Assembly (NCBI RefSeq): GCF_030523955.1
Contig: NZ_JAUNHL010000015.1
Coordinates: forward strand, 1 to 54,662
Source: Neisseria sp.
GTDB lineage: Bacteria; Pseudomonadota; Gammaproteobacteria; Burkholderiales; Neisseriaceae
DNA length: 54,662 nt
Direction of reading: 5' to 3'
The notes under the pieces were generated by a model that saw only the letters and a program-made list of their open reading frames with translations, ran no database searches and was not told the origin of the DNA. Made by a program: the position numbers and the translations under genes. Below, piece after piece: positions 1 to 8,143 of the stretch. How positions within the stretch are numbered: position 1 is the stretch's first letter; the number at the start of each line of letters is the position of its first letter.

Positions 1-52
1 CGCGACCCTCGGCGTGACAGGCCGATACTCTAACCAACTGAGCTACCACCGC
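1..52 (-). tRNA. tRNA-Asp (GTC), partial at window edge
   Basis: On the minus strand the sequence begins with a 7-nt acceptor arm (GCGGTGG), followed by T8-A9, a D-arm with AGCTCAGTTGG, and an anticodon loop reading CTGTCAC, so the anticodon is GTC. The 3' half (variable loop, T-arm, acceptor, CCA) lies outside the window. It is followed on the same strand by tRNA-Val, 34 nt upstream, so the two are probably co-transcribed. Confidence 0.9.
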
Positions 53-86
53 GCATTCACTGTTTATTAAACAATGAAGGAAAACT

Positions 87-162
87 TGGTGGGTGATGAC
101 GGAGTCGAACCGCCGACATTCTGCTTGTAAGGCAGACGCTCTACCAACTGAGCTAATCACCC
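87..162 (-). tRNA. tRNA-Val (TAC)
   Basis: This is a complete 76-nt cloverleaf on the minus strand. The acceptor stem GGGTGAT pairs with ATCACCC, the discriminator is A, and CCA is encoded. The anticodon stem-loop TCTGC-CTTACAA-GCAGA gives anticodon TAC. The T-loop carries GGTTCGACTCC. It lies just upstream of tRNA-Asp in the same direction. Confidence 0.95.
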
Positions 163-329
163 GATTTTTTTACAGCAGGCTTGCTGCGAAGAAGTGATTA
201 AACCAAAATTGGCTCGTCGGCGCAAGTGTTTTATCGGTTTTTTTTCTACGCTTTTTACAGAGTGCGGTTTTCAAAGGAAATTATTTTTTACTGGTGATCT
301 GCATGAGTCGTGTTTAATCGATATGAAAA

Positions 330-352
330 AGCAGCCGGAACGGCTGCTTTTT
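330..352 (-). terminator. Rho-independent terminator of cysE
   Basis: The 8-bp perfect stem AGCAGCCG / CGGCTGCT has a GAA loop and is flanked by A-runs and T-runs on both sides. Read on the minus strand it follows the cysE stop by about 25 nt and ends in TTTTTC. The symmetric A/T flanks would also allow it to stop transcription in the other direction. Confidence 0.8.
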
Positions 353-377
353 GCATGGGGGGCGGTTTTTTGACAAT

Positions 378-1166
378 TCAAATATTGAACATGATGTTCT
401 GATCCATGTCGGCAGACGGCATGTTTTGCAGTTTTCCAACCGGTTTGGCCGGTACGCCGACTACGGTGGTGTGTGCTTCTACATCGCGAACGACCACACT
501 ACCGGCCCCGATTTTGGCACCGTCACCGATGCGGATATTGCCTAAAACGGAAGCATTGGCGCCGATCATTACGCCGTTACCGACTTTGGGGTGGCGATCG
601 CCCGATTCTTTGCCAGAACCGCCCAGTGTCACACCATGCAGCAGTGAGATATCATCGCCCAGAACGGCGGTTTCACCGATCACAACGCCGGTGCCGTGAT
701 CAATCATGATGCCCTGCCCGAATTGGGCGGCAGGGTGGATGTCGACGCCGAAAATTTCCGAACTGCGGTTTTGCAGGAAATAGGCGAGCGTTTTGCGGCC
801 GTCCAGCCATAAATGGTGGTTGATGCGGTGTGCTTGAATGGCGTGGAAACCTTTGTAATATAAAAGCGGCAGGCAGTATTCGTCGCAGGCGGGATCTCGC
901 TCGTAGTAGGCAGTGATGTCGGCTTTGACCGCATCGGTAATCGAAGGATATTTTTCCAGAACACGCATGAAGACTTCGTATAAAGCGCGGGCATCCATGA
1001 TGGAGCTGCTCAGTTTGCTGGAAAGATGGAAGGCCAGAACGCGGTCTAGGCTGTTGTGGCGCAATACGGTCAGGTGCAGAAAGCTGGCCAGCATCGGCTC
1101 TTCTTCGGCAGCGGCGGCGGTTTCGGTACGGATGGTTTGCCAGATATCGATGGTGTTGGTGTTCAT
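378..1166 (-). CDS. cysE: Serine O-acetyltransferase
   Basis: CysE transfers an acetyl group from acetyl-CoA to L-serine, giving O-acetylserine for cysteine synthesis in the cytoplasm. The 262-residue protein has the N-terminal helical domain of CysE and a C-terminal left-handed hexapeptide-repeat beta-helix (from about residue 145: IDHGTGVVIGETAVLGD, then VTLGGSGKESGDRHPKVG). The His in DHGTG is the expected catalytic base. The protein ends in ...NIMFNI; a C-terminal isoleucine is the residue by which CysE docks into the CysK active site, so a cysteine synthase complex is likely. rsmE lies 93 bp upstream in the same direction. A one-mismatch uptake sequence (TTCAGACAGGCC) sits directly upstream of the start. 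Confidence 0.95.
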   Translation of the reverse strand: MNTNTIDIWQTIRTETAAAAEEEPMLASFLHLTVLRHNSLDRVLAFHLSSKLSSSIMDARALYEVFMRVLEKYPSITDAVKADITAYYERDPACDEYCLPLLYYKGFHAIQAHRINHHLWLDGRKTLAYFLQNRSSEIFGVDIHPAAQFGQGIMIDHGTGVVIGETAVLGDDISLLHGVTLGGSGKESGDRHPKVGNGVMIGANASVLGNIRIGDGAKIGAGSVVVRDVEAHTTVVGVPAKPVGKLQNMPSADMDQNIMFNI

Positions 1167-1259
1167 GTTCAGACAGGCCTTTTCTGGTTGAGGGCGGAAC
1201 CTGATTGTAACGGAATAACAGCATTTGGCAAGTTATGATGTCGGCAAATAACGTCTGAT

Positions 1260-1982
1260 TCAGAAATCGCCCCATAAGGTTTGCATTGCTGCAATGGCAG
1301 CCAGCGCGGCAGTTTCGGTACGTAATACCCGTTTGCCTAATAAGATAGACCGGAAGCCTGTCTGAAAAGCGGTTTGCTCTTCCTCCTGCGACCAGCCGCC
1401 TTCCGGGCCTATCATGAGCGTGATACGTTGCGGTGGCGGCGCGATATCTTTTAGGCTTTGGGGATGGTGCAAGCCCATCAGCAGGCGGACATCGCTGTCG
1501 GGCAGTTGTTGCAGCCTTTGTGTAAGAGGCAATAGGGGGTGCACGGTGGGAATGCGGTTGCGGCCGCTTTGTTCGCAGGCGGCGATCACGATTTCCTGCC
1601 AGCGTTCTATCCGTTTCTCCGCGCGCTCGCCGCTGAGTTTGACGATGCTGCGGCTGCTGGATACCGGAAAAATATCGGTAACACCCAACTCTACACTTTT
1701 TTGCAGGGTGAAATCCATGCGCTCGCCGCTGGATACGGCCTGAATCAGCTGAATGGCGAGCGGTGATTCGTTTTCGCAAGTTTGCTCCGCCATTACTTCG
1801 GCGACAGCCTGCCGCTTGGCGATTGAAAGTAACCGGGCAGGGTAAGATAAGCCGTTGCCGTTAAATAAGGTGATTTCCTCACCTTCGCGCAGGCGCAGTA
1901 CATGGAGGTGTCGGACCACGTTTTCCGGCAGCTCAAGGCTTTGCCCGGAAGTGAGGGGGGCGGCAAGATAGAAACGAGGCAT
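1260..1982 (-). CDS. rsmE: 16S rRNA (uracil-1498-N3)-methyltransferase
   Basis: RsmE methylates U1498 of 16S rRNA in the assembled 30S subunit. The 240-residue protein has the family layout: an N-terminal PUA-like domain (residues 1-70, starting MPRFYLAAPL) and a SPOUT methyltransferase domain with the cofactor-knot motif LMIGPEGGWSQEE near residue 190, followed by LGKRVLRTETA. Length and both motifs are normal for the family. The start is the ATG that opens the conserved N-terminus. cysE follows on the same strand, with no visible terminator between them. Confidence 0.93.
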   Translation of the reverse strand: MPRFYLAAPLTSGQSLELPENVVRHLHVLRLREGEEITLFNGNGLSYPARLLSIAKRQAVAEVMAEQTCENESPLAIQLIQAVSSGERMDFTLQKSVELGVTDIFPVSSSRSIVKLSGERAEKRIERWQEIVIAACEQSGRNRIPTVHPLLPLTQRLQQLPDSDVRLLMGLHHPQSLKDIAPPPQRITLMIGPEGGWSQEEEQTAFQTGFRSILLGKRVLRTETAALAAIAAMQTLWGDF

Positions 1983-2071
1983 TTTTATGTTGGCTAAAAT
2001 AGGTTAATATTCGTGGTCTGAATTATATCGTAAACAGATTAAGCTTCGGTTGTTTTTAAAGTTTTTGTCTT

Positions 2072-2083
2072 TTCAGACAGGCA
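2072..2083 (-). repeat. Solitary DNA uptake sequence (TG-wadDUS)
   Basis: An exact TTCAGACAGGCA lies between rsmE and the suhB-like gene. Other solitary exact copies are at 3355-3366, 7315-7326 (just upstream of dinB), 8617-8628 (inside coaBC), 10820-10831, 17015-17026, 21083-21094, 21257-21268, 26374-26385, 29204-29215, 45096-45107 and 49150-49161. The remaining copies occur as inverted pairs and are listed as terminators. Confidence 0.85.
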
Positions 2084-2215
2084 TTGTGTGGAGGGCGGTA
2101 GTTGCAAGCGTTGAAAAATAATATCGCAACAAACCGGTTTCGCCATGCTTGGAATCCTGCTGTTCGGCCGATATAGCCGCTTTCGGGCGGTTCCCTATCG
2201 TCATCCTTATGAGGA

Positions 2216-3016
2216 ATGAATGTGTTATTGAATCAATTGCAGAATCTGGTGAGAGAGGTGGCTCGCGCCGAAGTGATGCCCCGGTTCCTGAATGTGGACA
2301 TCAGCGAAAAAGAAGACGGCAGCATGCTTTCCGAAGCGGATTTGGCGGCGCAGGCGGCGTTTGCGCACCGCTTGCCGGCCATTATCGACAGCCCGATGCT
2401 GGGTGAGGAGATGACTTCTGAGAGGCAATACGAATTGTGGGAACAGGGGGAGGAAGAAGGCTTGTGGGTGGTCGACCCGATCGACGGTACCAATAATTTT
2501 ATCAACGGCATTCCGCATTTTGCCTTGTCGGTGGCTTATGTGAAGCACGGACGTACCCAATTGGGTGTGGTTTACAACCCGGTGATCGATGAATGTTTTT
2601 ATGCCGAACGGGGCCGGGGTGCTTATTTAAACGGTCGCCACTTGCCTTTGCGCAAGGTGGATAAAAGGCTGAATCAGGCGGTGGCCGGTGTGGAAATCAA
2701 ATATTTACGTTCGGGCAAACTTTCGAGCCGTATGAACACGCTCTCGCCCTTCGGCACCATCCGCAGCCTCGGCAGCAGTACGCTCGATTGGTGTTATCTG
2801 GCTTCCGGCCGTTATGATGTTTATGTACACGGCGGCCAGAAATTGTGGGATTACGCGGCCGGCGCTTTGATTTTCGAAGAGGCGGGCGGCCAACTGGCGA
2901 CGCTGGAAGGCGATGACTTCTGGAGCGGCGAACATGTTTTCAAACGCTCGGTAATTGCGGCGTTGCATCCGGTGTTATTTGAAAAATGGTTAACTTGGAT
3001 ACGCAATAATCAGTAA
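2216..3016 (+). CDS. suhB: Inositol monophosphatase family protein (SuhB-like)
   Basis: This is a member of the Mg-dependent, Li-sensitive phosphatase family that hydrolyses inositol-1-phosphate or similar sugar phosphates; in E. coli SuhB also acts in rRNA antitermination. The 266-residue protein has all family motifs: GEE near residue 62, WVVDPIDGTNNF around 88-99 and LWDYAAGALIFEEAGG around 210-225, which supply the metal ligands. The ATG at 2216 sits almost on top of a GAGGA, so a start a few codons further in cannot be excluded. It stands alone between divergent rsmE and the candidate sRNA region. Substrate specificity cannot be read from the sequence. Confidence 0.85.
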   Translation: MNVLLNQLQNLVREVARAEVMPRFLNVDISEKEDGSMLSEADLAAQAAFAHRLPAIIDSPMLGEEMTSERQYELWEQGEEEGLWVVDPIDGTNNFINGIPHFALSVAYVKHGRTQLGVVYNPVIDECFYAERGRGAYLNGRHLPLRKVDKRLNQAVAGVEIKYLRSGKLSSRMNTLSPFGTIRSLGSSTLDWCYLASGRYDVYVHGGQKLWDYAAGALIFEEAGGQLATLEGDDFWSGEHVFKRSVIAALHPVLFEKWLTWIRNNQ

Positions 3017-3021
3017 GGTAC

Positions 3022-3040
3022 AAAAATCATAATGATTTTT
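3022..3040 (+). terminator. AT-rich hairpin after the suhB-like gene
   Basis: AAAAATCA / TGATTTTT is an 8-bp perfect inverted repeat with a 3-nt loop, 6 nt after the stop codon. It could be a weak terminator. An AT-rich operator (for example a Fur-type site) is an alternative reading. Confidence 0.4.
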
Positions 3041-3183
3041 GAATAATATGGATATTTATGATTTTTTCATTAATTATATGGAATACAATTAGTTGCGAGT
3101 AATATTAATAAATATGGAAACATTTCTATTTTGAAATTAATGCAAAGATTGCAATTCTTAAAGTTATTTAACCAAAAGAAGGC

Positions 3184-3299
3184 TACAATACGAACCACTG
3201 ACAGAGGTTGCTTTCTGAGTGACTGAAGTAGTGAGTAAGACGTTTTCCCGCAATGTATTGGCCATTCATACTACTCCCTTGGTATGAATGGTTTTTTTT
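3184..3299 (+). ncRNA. Candidate small regulatory RNA
   Basis: No coding frame explains 3017-3453. A -10-like TACAAT (3184-3189) is followed by about 70 nt without an ORF. Then comes a 10-bp perfect hairpin, CCATTCATAC (3262-3271) / GTATGAATGG (3282-3291), and a run of eight T. The gene before ends 245 nt upstream, so the terminator more likely ends its own short transcript of about 100-110 nt. The hairpin loop TACTCCCTTG exposes CUCCCUU, complementary to a Shine-Dalgarno sequence. The hairpin plus long U-tail resembles Hfq-dependent sRNAs. No -35 box is convincing, and I cannot match it to NrrF, AniS or NmsR from memory. Confidence 0.45.
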
Positions 3300-3453
3300 G
3301 TTTGTTGCGGGTGTAAACCGCTTACAGCGCCAGCAATACCGTAGGCGCGTGAAATGCCTGTCTGAAAGATCTTTTAGACAGGCATTCTGCTTTTCCGAGC
3401 CGCTTCTGTTGAGCCTATTTATTGCCTCTCGGATTGCGCGTAAAATCCAGAGC

Positions 3454-5895
3454 ATGAAAAACGAATCCTCTTGTTTCCATTGCGGTCTGCCGGTGCCGGC
3501 GGACCTCAAGCTTACCATCCACTATGAAAACCGCGACGAGCCTGCCTGTTGCGCCGGTTGTCAGGCAGTGGCGCAAAGTATTATCGATGCCGGGCTGGGC
3601 AGCTATTACAAGCAGCGTACCGCCGAGGCGGAAAAAGCCGGCCTGCCGCCGCCGGAAATTCTCGATCAGCTCAAACTCTACGATCTGCCGCAGGTGCAGG
3701 CCGAATTTGTGGAAACTTTGTCGGAAAACCGGCGCGAAGCGGTTTTGATGCTCGGCGGCATTACCTGTGCGGCCTGCGTGTGGCTGATTGAACAGCAATT
3801 GTTGCGTTTGGACGGCGTGTTGTCGGTGGATTTGAATTACAGTACCCGCCGCGCCCGGGTAAGCTGGGATGACGGCCGCGCCAAGCTTTCCGATATCTTG
3901 TTGCGCATCCGCCAGAGTGGTTATACCGCTGCGCCTTATGATGCGCAGAAGGTTGAAGTGCAGGCGCAGAAAGAGCGCAAGCAGGCGCTGATCCGGCTGG
4001 CGGTGGCCGGTTTGGCGATGATGCAGACCATGATGTTTATCGCGCCGACTTATCTTTACGACGACATCGAGCCGCAGTTTCTGAACATTCTGCATTGGGC
4101 TTCGTTTTTATTGGTGCTGCCGGTGATGTTTTATTCGGCAGTGCCTTTTTACCGTGGTGCCTGGCGCGATTTGAAAAACCGCCGCACCGGCATGGACACG
4201 CCGATTTCGCTGGGAATCGTGCTCTCTTTTGTAGCCGGTTTGTACGCTTTGCTGACCCATGCCGGCGAGGGTATGTATTTCGAAGGCATCGCCATGCTGG
4301 TGTTTTTGCTGCTGTTGGGGCGTTTTATGGAGCAGAGTGCGCGGCGCAAAGCCGGCGATGCGGCCGAGCAGTTGGTGAAGCTGGTGCCGGCATTCTGCCA
4401 CCGTTTGCCGCATTATCCCGACGAAACCAGTGAAGAAGCGGCGGTGGTGCAGCTACAGCCGGGTGATGTGATTGCCGTGCGTGCCGGCGAAGTGTTGCCG
4501 GTAGACGGCCAAGTGCTGGCGGGTGAAAGCGAAGTGGACGAGGCGATGCTGACCGGTGAGAATTTGCCGGTGCCCAAAGCGGCGGGCGATAAAGTGACTG
4601 CCGGTACTTTGAACACAGCCAGCCCGTTGGTGGTGCAGGTGGAAGAGGTGGGTAAGAACACGCGGCTGTCGCACATCGTGAAATTGCTCGACCGCGCACT
4701 GTCGCAAAAACCGCGCTTGGCGGTGTTGGCCGATCGCTATGCTTCTTCGTTTGTGTTGGGGTTGATTGTTTTCGCCGTTCCGGTGTTTCTCGGTTGGTGG
4801 TGGTATGCAGATGTGCATAAGGCCTTGTGGATTACCGTGGCGCTGTTGGTGATTACCTGTCCTTGCGCGTTGTCGCTGGCCACACCGACCGCGTTGGCAG
4901 CTTCTACCGGCAAATTGGCTTCCGAAGGGGTATTGATTTCCGCCGGCCATGCGCTGGAAACGCTGGCGGAAATCACCGATGTGGTGTTCGACAAAACAGG
5001 TACGCTCACCGAGGGCAAGCTGGCGGTGCAGCGTATGCTGTTGCACGGTGGGATTACTGAAGCGCAGGCGGTGGCGGTGGCGCAGGTTTTGGAGCGGCAG
5101 TCGGAACATCCGATTGCGCGCGCCATTCTCAATCTGCCCTCGGTATCGGATGGAAACATCACAAGCGAACAGCGGATTAACCGGGTCGGCCACGGCGTCA
5201 GTGCTCGTTTGAGCATTGGCGGACAAGAAATGTTGTGGGCCATCGGGCGGCCGGAGTTTGTCGCCGAAATTGCCGGCGAACTACCGGATGCTTGGCGGGA
5301 TGCGGTAGGCGAAGGCAGTGTGATTGCTTTGGGCAACCAACAGGGTTTTGCCGCATTGTTTGTGTTGCAAGACCAGGTCAAAGAAGGGGTGGCCGAGATG
5401 CTGGCACAGTTGCGCACAGCCGGTTTGCGCCTGCATGTGTTGAGCGGCGACAGGCAGGCGGCGGTGTCGGCCTTGGTCCAATCGCTGGGCTTGGACGCCG
5501 CGCGCGCCGAGGCGACGCCGGAAGACAAGCTGGCTTATGTGGAAACCCTGCAACGGCAGGGTGCGAAGGTGTTGATGATCGGCGACGGCATCAACGATGC
5601 GCCGGTATTGGCTGCGGCCGAGGTGTCGATGGCGGTGGCCGGAGGCGCCGACGTGGCGCGCGAGGGCGCAGATGTGGTGTTGCTGAACGACAGTTTGGCT
5701 GTGGTACCGATGGCGGTGGCGCAAGCCCGCCGTACGCACACCATCATCCGCGAAAACCTGATTTGGTCTACCGTGTACAACCTGATTGCGGTGCCGCTGG
5801 CCGCCGCCGGTTTTGTTAACCCTTGGGTGGCGGTATTGGGTATGAGCCTAAGTTCGCTGCTGGTATTGGCTAATGCTTTGCGATTGCGCAAGTAG
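3454..5895 (+). CDS. ccoI: Copper-translocating P-type ATPase, CcoI/FixI type
   Basis: This inner-membrane P1B-ATPase of 813 residues exports copper; the FixI/CcoI subgroup supplies copper for cbb3 oxidase assembly. The N-terminus has the subgroup's cysteine cluster (CFHC at residues 7-10, CCAGC at 33-37). It is followed by a heavy-metal-associated domain with CAAC (about 106), the CPC metal site in TCPCALS (about 470), the phosphorylation motif DKTGT (about 513), SEHPIARA, and GDGINDAP (about 710). The start at 3454 (MKNESSCFHC) is preferred because the longer open frame upstream runs through the sRNA terminator and an uptake sequence. It ends 13 bp before an uptake-sequence terminator. No cbb3 structural genes are in the window. 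Confidence 0.88.
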   Translation: MKNESSCFHCGLPVPADLKLTIHYENRDEPACCAGCQAVAQSIIDAGLGSYYKQRTAEAEKAGLPPPEILDQLKLYDLPQVQAEFVETLSENRREAVLMLGGITCAACVWLIEQQLLRLDGVLSVDLNYSTRRARVSWDDGRAKLSDILLRIRQSGYTAAPYDAQKVEVQAQKERKQALIRLAVAGLAMMQTMMFIAPTYLYDDIEPQFLNILHWASFLLVLPVMFYSAVPFYRGAWRDLKNRRTGMDTPISLGIVLSFVAGLYALLTHAGEGMYFEGIAMLVFLLLLGRFMEQSARRKAGDAAEQLVKLVPAFCHRLPHYPDETSEEAAVVQLQPGDVIAVRAGEVLPVDGQVLAGESEVDEAMLTGENLPVPKAAGDKVTAGTLNTASPLVVQVEEVGKNTRLSHIVKLLDRALSQKPRLAVLADRYASSFVLGLIVFAVPVFLGWWWYADVHKALWITVALLVITCPCALSLATPTALAASTGKLASEGVLISAGHALETLAEITDVVFDKTGTLTEGKLAVQRMLLHGGITEAQAVAVAQVLERQSEHPIARAILNLPSVSDGNITSEQRINRVGHGVSARLSIGGQEMLWAIGRPEFVAEIAGELPDAWRDAVGEGSVIALGNQQGFAALFVLQDQVKEGVAEMLAQLRTAGLRLHVLSGDRQAAVSALVQSLGLDAARAEATPEDKLAYVETLQRQGAKVLMIGDGINDAPVLAAAEVSMAVAGGADVAREGADVVLLNDSLAVVPMAVAQARRTHTIIRENLIWSTVYNLIAVPLAAAGFVNPWVAVLGMSLSSLLVLANALRLRK

Positions 5896-5908
5896 TAGGG
5901 AGGTCGGG

Positions 5909-5946
5909 AATGCCTGTCTGAAAAGCTTTTTTCAGACAGGCATTTT
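5909..5946. terminator. Uptake-sequence inverted pair after ccoI
   Basis: TGCCTGTCTGAA (5911-5922) and TTCAGACAGGCA (5931-5942) form a stem followed by TTTT. This is the usual neisserial use of paired uptake sequences as a transcription terminator. Confidence 0.8.
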
Positions 5947-5972
5947 GGTTGCGGCAAGCACAAGAGAGTTGT

Positions 5973-6080
5973 TATAGCGGATTTAATTAATTTTCGATAC
6001 AAGGCAGCAAGCCGTAGACAGTACAAGTAGTACGGCAAGGTGCAGCAACGCCGTAGCGAAAGTTAAGTGAATCCGCTATA
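5973..6080. repeat. Correia-type element, short form (108 bp)
   Basis: The element starts TATAGCGGATTTAATTAATT and ends TTAAGTGAATCCGCTATA, with the core GCAGCAAGCCGTAGACAGTA. Length, the TATAG...CTATA termini and the core (PyrTGTACT/AGTACGG, GCAACGCCGTA) match the Correia repeat enclosed element of N. meningitidis, but the terminal repeat reads TATAGCGGATT rather than TATAGTGGATT. It lies between the ccoI and dinB terminators. Confidence 0.8.
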
Positions 6081-6151
6081 TTGTGCTGGAGTGCGCATCG
6101 TGTTGCTGTTGGTGAACGGATGAAACACAGTCGGCTTTGAAAAGTATCGAG

Positions 6152-6174
6152 ATGCCCGGTTCATGCCCGGGCAT
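6152..6174. other. GC-rich hairpin
   Basis: ATGCCCGG / CCGGGCAT is an 8-bp perfect stem with a 7-nt spacer. No clear T-run follows, so it is not a convincing terminator. It lies in the gap between a Correia element and the dinB terminator. Confidence 0.35.
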
Positions 6175-6188
6175 AACATTATTTCTTA

Positions 6189-6230
6189 TATGCCTGTCTG
6201 AAAGGTCTCAGGTTTTTTCAGACAGGCATA
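6189..6230. terminator. Uptake-sequence inverted pair after dinB
   Basis: TGCCTGTCTGAA (6191-6202) and TTCAGACAGGCA (6217-6228) form a stem just beyond the dinB stop on the minus strand. Confidence 0.75.
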
Positions 6231-6242
6231 TACTGTTCGAGA

Positions 6243-7307
6243 CTATTCGTTTTCTTGCCACAAGGCAATCTGTTGCCCGATCGGTTCCAGATGGCTTATG
6301 CCCAAACCGATCAGGCGGTAGGTGGCGTCGCCGGCGGGCATGCGGATGGCGGTTTGACGGGCGGCGGCCAGCAGTGCGGCGGCGTCGGGCAGGGCGGAGG
6401 AGAAGGTTTGCGAACGGGTGAGAATGCGGAAGTCGGCGGTTTTCAGCTTGAGGGTAATGCTGCGGAACTGCATTTTTTTGCGCTCGGCCTGTTGCCATAA
6501 GTCTTCCGCCAGATGCGGCAGTTGTTGCAGGATGCCGGCCAGCGGCAAATCTTCGGGCAGGGTGATTTCGGTGGAAATCTGCAGGCGCTCGCGGCTGGGT
6601 TTGACGCTGCGGTTGTCGATGCCGCGCGCCAGATCATAGAGGCGGTAACCCCATTTGCCGAATAAATTCACCAATTCTCCGCGTTCGAAACGCAATAAAT
6701 CGCCGACGGTGTGCACGCTCAAGCGCTGCATTTTCTGCTGGGTAACTTTACCGACGCCGGGGATTTTGCCGGCGGGTAGAGTGGCGAGAAAGGCGGCGAC
6801 TTTTTCCGGCGGCAGCACGAACTGGCCGTCGGGCTTGTTCCAATCGGAAGCGATCTTGGCGAGAAATTTATTGGGCGCTACGCCGGCGGAGGCGGTTAAG
6901 CCGGTTTCGGCCAGAATATCGGCACGAATGGCTTTGGCGACTTGGCTGGCGTAGGGAATGTTTCGGAAATTGCGGGTAACGTCGAGATAGGCCTCATCTA
7001 GCGACAAAGGCTCGATTAAATCGGTATAGCGCCGGAAAATCGTGTGGATTTGCTGCGATATTTCGCGGTAAAGGGCAAAATGCGGCGGAATATACACCGC
7101 TTGCGGACATAAACGTTTGGCGGTGGCCACCGGCATCGCCGAATGCAGGCCGAAGCGGCGGGCCGGGTAAGAGGCGGCGCAAATGACCGAGCGCGGGCCG
7201 TCCCAAGCTACGACTACCGGCAGATTTTTCAGGTGCGGCTGTTCGCGCAGTTCGACCGAGGCGTAGAACGCGTCCATATCGATGTGGATGATTTTGCGCG
7301 GTTCCAT
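6243..7307 (-). CDS. dinB: DNA polymerase IV
   Basis: DinB is a Y-family translesion DNA polymerase. The 354-residue protein opens with the catalytic motif HIDMDAFYASVE (residues 7-18) and has the second acidic motif SLDEAYLDVT near residue 100, both needed for metal binding. A helix-hairpin-helix stretch follows (KIPGVGKVTQQKMQ, about 190), then the little-finger domain. The start is set at ATG 7307 (MEPRKIIHIDMD); the longer frame upstream would include an uptake sequence (7315-7326). The C-terminus (IGQQIALWQENE) resembles a beta-clamp-binding tail, but this is inferred. No LexA-like operator was recognised upstream. Confidence 0.93.
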   Translation of the reverse strand: MEPRKIIHIDMDAFYASVELREQPHLKNLPVVVAWDGPRSVICAASYPARRFGLHSAMPVATAKRLCPQAVYIPPHFALYREISQQIHTIFRRYTDLIEPLSLDEAYLDVTRNFRNIPYASQVAKAIRADILAETGLTASAGVAPNKFLAKIASDWNKPDGQFVLPPEKVAAFLATLPAGKIPGVGKVTQQKMQRLSVHTVGDLLRFERGELVNLFGKWGYRLYDLARGIDNRSVKPSRERLQISTEITLPEDLPLAGILQQLPHLAEDLWQQAERKKMQFRSITLKLKTADFRILTRSQTFSSALPDAAALLAAARQTAIRMPAGDATYRLIGLGISHLEPIGQQIALWQENE

Positions 7308-7350
7308 GGGAGAATGCCTGTCTGAAAAGATTGAAAAATAGATTTGTGTT

Positions 7351-7370
7351 AGGGATTGCCAACAGACCCT
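7351..7370. repeat. Collapsed MITE scar (20 bp)
   Basis: AGGGATTGCCAACAGACCCT keeps both outer ends of the AGGGTCTGTCGACAATTAAC element described at 14017 but no interior. Similar scars occur at 35097-35119 and 43469-43491. The following DNA up to 7640 is AT-rich and has no other structure I can name; it presumably holds the promoter of the lipoprotein gene. Confidence 0.5.
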
Positions 7371-7640
7371 AGGCAAAAACGGGTTTGAATCGGCAATTAG
7401 TGAAGATTTAATTTATTTTTTATTAACAATGGCTTAGTTTGATTGACGGTAAAGGGGTTTCATTTGGCATTTCGTGTTAGAATAATAACTTAAATCAAAA
7501 ATATGATTGAGAATTTATTTTGTTACTCAATTAATAATATGTTGTGGTGCGCATGGTTTTAACCAAGTTAGCAGCCACAACGCTTTTTTTAAGATTGGGC
7601 AAGGGTAAGGCAATAGTAATTAATATTGGAGGTTTATATC

Positions 7641-8124
7641 ATGAATATCACAAGATTCTCTATTTTCCCTATGGTTTTGTTATTGGCTGCTTGTTCGAGT
7701 GTCTCTGCTAATCAGGCTGCGCAAGCCAGGCCAGGCAACTTGCCAAAAGATTTCTAAAGAAGAAGTGGCGAAATTGTTCGACCGCTGGAACCAATCCTTG
7801 CAAACCGGTGATCCGGCTAAAGTAGCGGCCAATTATATGGAAAATTCCATTCTGCTGCCGACGGTTTCCAATCAATTGCGAGTTACTCACGCGCAGAGAG
7901 AAGATTATTTCCATCATTTCTTGGAAAACCAACCTGTCGGTAAAATTGATTACAGCCACATCGATATTGGTTGTAACACCGCTTCCGATGCCGGTATTTA
8001 TACTTTCACTTTCGGCAAAACCGGCCAGAAAGTACGTGCGCGTTACAGCTTTAATTATCAGTGGGACGGTAAAAACTGGTTGATCAGCCAGCATCATTCT
8101 TCGGCCATGCCTGAGAATAAATAA
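7641..8124 (+). pseudogene. Frameshifted lipoprotein, SnoaL/DUF4440-like domain
   Basis: A good Shine-Dalgarno (GGAGG, 7628-7632) precedes ATG 7641. This frame encodes a lipoprotein signal peptide, MNITRFSIFPMVLLLAAC, with lipobox LAAC (Cys18), but hits a stop at about 7757. The rest of the protein is in the +1 frame: CQKISKEEVAKLFDRWNQSL through HHSSAMPENK, a roughly 125-residue domain like the SnoaL/SgcJ (DUF4440) fold. The frames would join near 7725-7740, where GCCAG occurs twice in tandem. A third GCCAG unit, or loss of one base there, would restore one continuous protein. As written only a 38-residue peptide would be made from the normal start. Phase variation, true decay or a sequencing error are all possible. 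Confidence 0.7.
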
Positions 8125-8143
8125 GAGCGGCGATACAATCCAA

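Noticed and set aside
3184..3299. Identification of the candidate sRNA as AniS, NrrF or NmsR
   Set aside because: I see no FNR site (TTGAT-N4-ATCAA) upstream, the genomic context differs from what I recall for those sRNAs, and no sequence match can be made without a search.
6152..6174. Hairpin as terminator of dinB
   Set aside because: No T-run follows, and the uptake-sequence pair at 6189-6230 lies closer to the dinB stop.
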